A DNA stretch of 7,446 bases from DASRJX01 sp035649235 (GTDB taxonomy: Bacteria > Acidobacteriota > Polarisedimenticolia > Gp22-AA2). The notes beneath the pieces are model-generated. The model was not told the DNA's origin and ran no database searches. It saw only the letters and a list, made by a program, of their open reading frames with translations. Positions 5,675 to 7,446 of this stretch are shown in pieces. The first letter of the stretch is position 1; each line of letters opens with the position of its first letter. The stretch is from the NCBI GenBank assembly GCA_035649235.1, contig DASRJX010000008.1, positions 1-7,446 on the forward strand. Direction: 5' to 3'. The position numbers and the translations under genes were made by a program.

Positions 5675-7195
5675 TCACAAGGTCCAGGGCGCCAGCGCCA
5701 GGACCGACTTCTTCGCGAACTCGACGATCGGCTGGGGATAGATTCCGAACAGGAGCGTGAAGACGATGCAGGCCGTGATGGCCACGCGCTGGCCGAACGA
5801 CGGCTCCAGCGGGGCGTCGTCCGCAGGCTCGCGCATGTACATCATGACGACGATGCGCGCGTAGTAGTAGAGCGACACGGCGCTGTTCAGGACGGCCACC
5901 ACGGCCAGCCAGGCGTAATCGGCGCGCACGGCGGCCCCGAACAGGTACCACTTGCCGATGAAACCGGCGGTCGCCGGGATGCCGGCCAAGGACAGCATGA
6001 AGACCAGCATCGCGAAGGCCGGGCCGGGCGCGCGCTGTGCCAGCCCCGCGAAATCCCCGACCTTGTCCCCCACGACGTTCTCGCGCCGCAGCATGACGAC
6101 GAGCGAGAACGCCCCGATGTTCACGAAGGTGTAGATGAACAGGTACAGGATGACCGACTGCATCCCCCACTCCTTGGTGGCGGCGTCGGCCCCCATGCCC
6201 GCGGCGACGAGCCCCATGAGCGCGTAGCCGGCGTGGGCGATCGAAGAGTAGGCCAGCATCCGCTTGACGTTGTCCTGCAGGATGGCCGCCACGTTCCCGA
6301 GCGTCATGCTGCCGACCGCGAGGATGACCAGGAGGAGGGCCCACCGGTCCCCCAGGCGGTAGAAAGCCATCAGGAAGACGCGCAACAGGACTACGAAGGC
6401 CGCCGCCTTCGAGCCGGTCGACAGGAAGGCCGTGACCGGAGTCGGGGCCCCCTCATAGGCATCCGGGACCCACATGTGGAACGGGACGGCCGCGATCTTG
6501 AAACCCAGGCCGACGGTCACCAGGATGACCCCCAGCAGAAAGAAGGGGGCGCCCCCGGGCTCGAGGGCCGCGATGGAGCGCGACATGCCGATGAGCTCGA
6601 AGTAGATGGTCCCGGTCATCGCGTAGACGAGCGAGATGCCGTACAGGAGGATGCCGGTCGAGAAGGAGCCCAGCAGGAAGTACTTGAGCGCCGCCTCGTT
6701 GGAGCGTTGATCGGTTCTCAGGAAACCGACCAGGGCGTAGAAGCAGAGCGCCATGGTCTCCAGGGAGACGAACAGCGTCAGGAAGTCTCCCGCCGACGCC
6801 ATGAACATCATCCCCACGACCGCGAACAGGAGGAGGGCGTAGTACTCCCCCTCCGCGGCCTTCTCCTCGTCCAGATAGCGGCCGGAGATCAGGATCGTCA
6901 GGATCGCGGAGAGGAGGAACAGGACCTTGAAGAAGATGCTGAAGGCGTCGAGCACGAACATGCCGCCGAACCCGAAGGTCGGCGTTCCCAGGCGCAGCGC
7001 GTCCAACCCGAAGCGCATCGGGTAGGCGAGCAGGGCCGCGAGCGTCACGAGGCAGGCGAGGATCGACAGGGCCGGATAGACACGGCGCCCCCGGCCGTTC
7101 AGGGCCGACAGCCCGAGCATCAGGAAGCCGCTCAGGCAGAGGACCAGCTCCGGGGAGAGGATCCGGATCTGGTTCAGGTCGAATCCAGTGCTCAT
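5675..7195 (-). CDS. nuoN: NADH-quinone oxidoreductase subunit N
   Basis: One of the three antiporter-like proton-pumping subunits of complex I (NDH-1), full length at 506 aa with about 14 membrane helices. Visible family landmarks are Glu146 in FVSLETMAL (TM5 glutamate), Lys171 in EAALKYFLLGS, Lys233 in GFKIAAVPFHMWVPDAYEGA (half-channel lysine plus the family signature), Lys263 in STGSKAAAF, the LQDNVKRMLAYSSIAHAGY segment (307-324), and Lys415 in GIPATAGFIGKWYLF. The pumping residues are therefore intact. PFHMWVPDAYEGAPTPV and the short N-terminus favour NuoN over NuoM or NuoL. It starts at an ATG (7193-7195) that overlaps the nuoM stop as ATGA. No good Shine-Dalgarno is seen, so it probably depends on coupling to nuoM. 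In most genomes nuoN ends the nuo operon; here the ATP synthase Fo genes follow at once. Confidence 0.98.
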   Translation of the reverse strand: MSTGFDLNQIRILSPELVLCLSGFLMLGLSALNGRGRRVYPALSILACLVTLAALLAYPMRFGLDALRLGTPTFGFGGMFVLDAFSIFFKVLFLLSAILTILISGRYLDEEKAAEGEYYALLLFAVVGMMFMASAGDFLTLFVSLETMALCFYALVGFLRTDQRSNEAALKYFLLGSFSTGILLYGISLVYAMTGTIYFELIGMSRSIAALEPGGAPFFLLGVILVTVGLGFKIAAVPFHMWVPDAYEGAPTPVTAFLSTGSKAAAFVVLLRVFLMAFYRLGDRWALLLVILAVGSMTLGNVAAILQDNVKRMLAYSSIAHAGYALMGLVAAGMGADAATKEWGMQSVILYLFIYTFVNIGAFSLVVMLRRENVVGDKVGDFAGLAQRAPGPAFAMLVFMLSLAGIPATAGFIGKWYLFGAAVRADYAWLAVVAVLNSAVSLYYYARIVVMMYMREPADDAPLEPSFGQRVAITACIVFTLLFGIYPQPIVEFAKKSVLALAPWTL

Positions 7196-7446
7196 CGGGC
7201 CGCGGTCCCCGGGGCGGAGGCGGCGCCGGCGACGGCGGGCCCTGTGGGCGCCTCGAGCCGCTGCACGATCTCGGCGACCGGCTTGTCGAGGATCTCGAAG
7301 AACGGCTTCGGGTAGAGGCCGATCCAGAAGCAGCAGGCGACGATCGGCGCCAGCGTCAGGATCTCGCGCAGGTCGAGGTCCTTGAGCTTCTGGTTCTCCG
7401 GGCTCTCGAGCCGGCCGAACATCGTGCGCTGGTAGAGCCAGAGCAT
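7192..7446 (-). CDS. nuoM: NADH-quinone oxidoreductase subunit M, C-terminal fragment
   Basis: The last 84 codons of the gene; its 5' part lies beyond the right edge. MLWLYQRTMFG at the edge matches the end of the last-but-one NuoM helix ('YmLwmyqR..fG'), so the Met there is internal and not a start. LREILTLAPIVACCFWIGLYPKPFF is the final membrane helix with the conserved GLYP turn, followed by the PVAEIVQRLEA amphipathic end. The tail then runs on in an Ala/Pro/Gly-rich stretch (PTGPAVAGAASAPGTAAR), which is probably disordered. NuoM is a proton-pumping antiporter-like subunit of complex I, and its neighbour nuoN fits the standard nuoL-M-N order. Confidence 0.94.
   Translation of the reverse strand: MLWLYQRTMFGRLESPENQKLKDLDLREILTLAPIVACCFWIGLYPKPFFEILDKPVAEIVQRLEAPTGPAVAGAASAPGTAAR

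Noticed and set aside
6233..7315. Open plus-strand frame of 360 codons antisense to nuoN
   Set aside because: Gln/Glu/Asp/Arg-rich complement of a membrane protein gene; nuoN has all its conserved residues.
1..7446. CRISPR array, tRNA/rRNA genes, insertion sequence, defence or toxin-antitoxin genes
   Set aside because: No spaced direct repeats, no tRNA-like cloverleaf, no transposase motifs or terminal repeats; the window is fully occupied by housekeeping and transport genes.

Overview
The window reads as one long gene cluster, all on the minus strand, from a very GC-rich, free-living, respiring Gram-negative-type bacterium. It carries NDH-1 (complex I) membrane subunits, a bacterial F-type ATP synthase Fo module of the H+ type, and strong G/C bias at third codon positions. 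I see no phylogenetic marker that fixes the phylum. The layout and composition would suit Acidobacteriota or a similar deep-branching, metagenome-known lineage, but that is inference. There are no RNA genes, mobile elements, CRISPR arrays or sizeable repeats. Almost every base is coding and the gene gaps are tiny.

In transcription order (right to left): the C-terminal end of nuoM (cut by the window edge); nuoN, joined by an ATGA overlap; then, after 7 nt, the Fo part of an ATP synthase: atpZ-like (76 aa), an atpI-like four-helix protein (135 aa, ATGA overlap), atpB (a), atpE (c) and atpF (b). Next come aroB (3-dehydroquinate synthase), a large APC-superfamily permease with a soluble C-terminal domain, and finally, at the left edge, the first codons of a malic enzyme gene. 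That last gene appears to have its own extended -10 promoter and Shine-Dalgarno, but its start is in the wrong frame.

Functionally the right-hand two thirds couple the two ends of oxidative phosphorylation: the proton-pumping antiporter-like subunits NuoM and NuoN, and the proton channel (a/c/b) through which the same proton-motive force returns. The F1 genes (atpH, A, G, D, C) do not follow atpF; aroB does. The ATP synthase is therefore encoded in at least two places, and its Fo module is physically attached to the nuo operon. The left third is metabolic and transport cargo of the same direction: shikimate pathway, an orphan permease and malate oxidation.

The points most worth a second look are the nuo-Fo fusion of operons with a split ATP synthase, the frame-broken start of the malic enzyme gene, and the uncharacterised permease with its conserved cytosolic tail. 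I did not find a convincing new defence or mobile system here.
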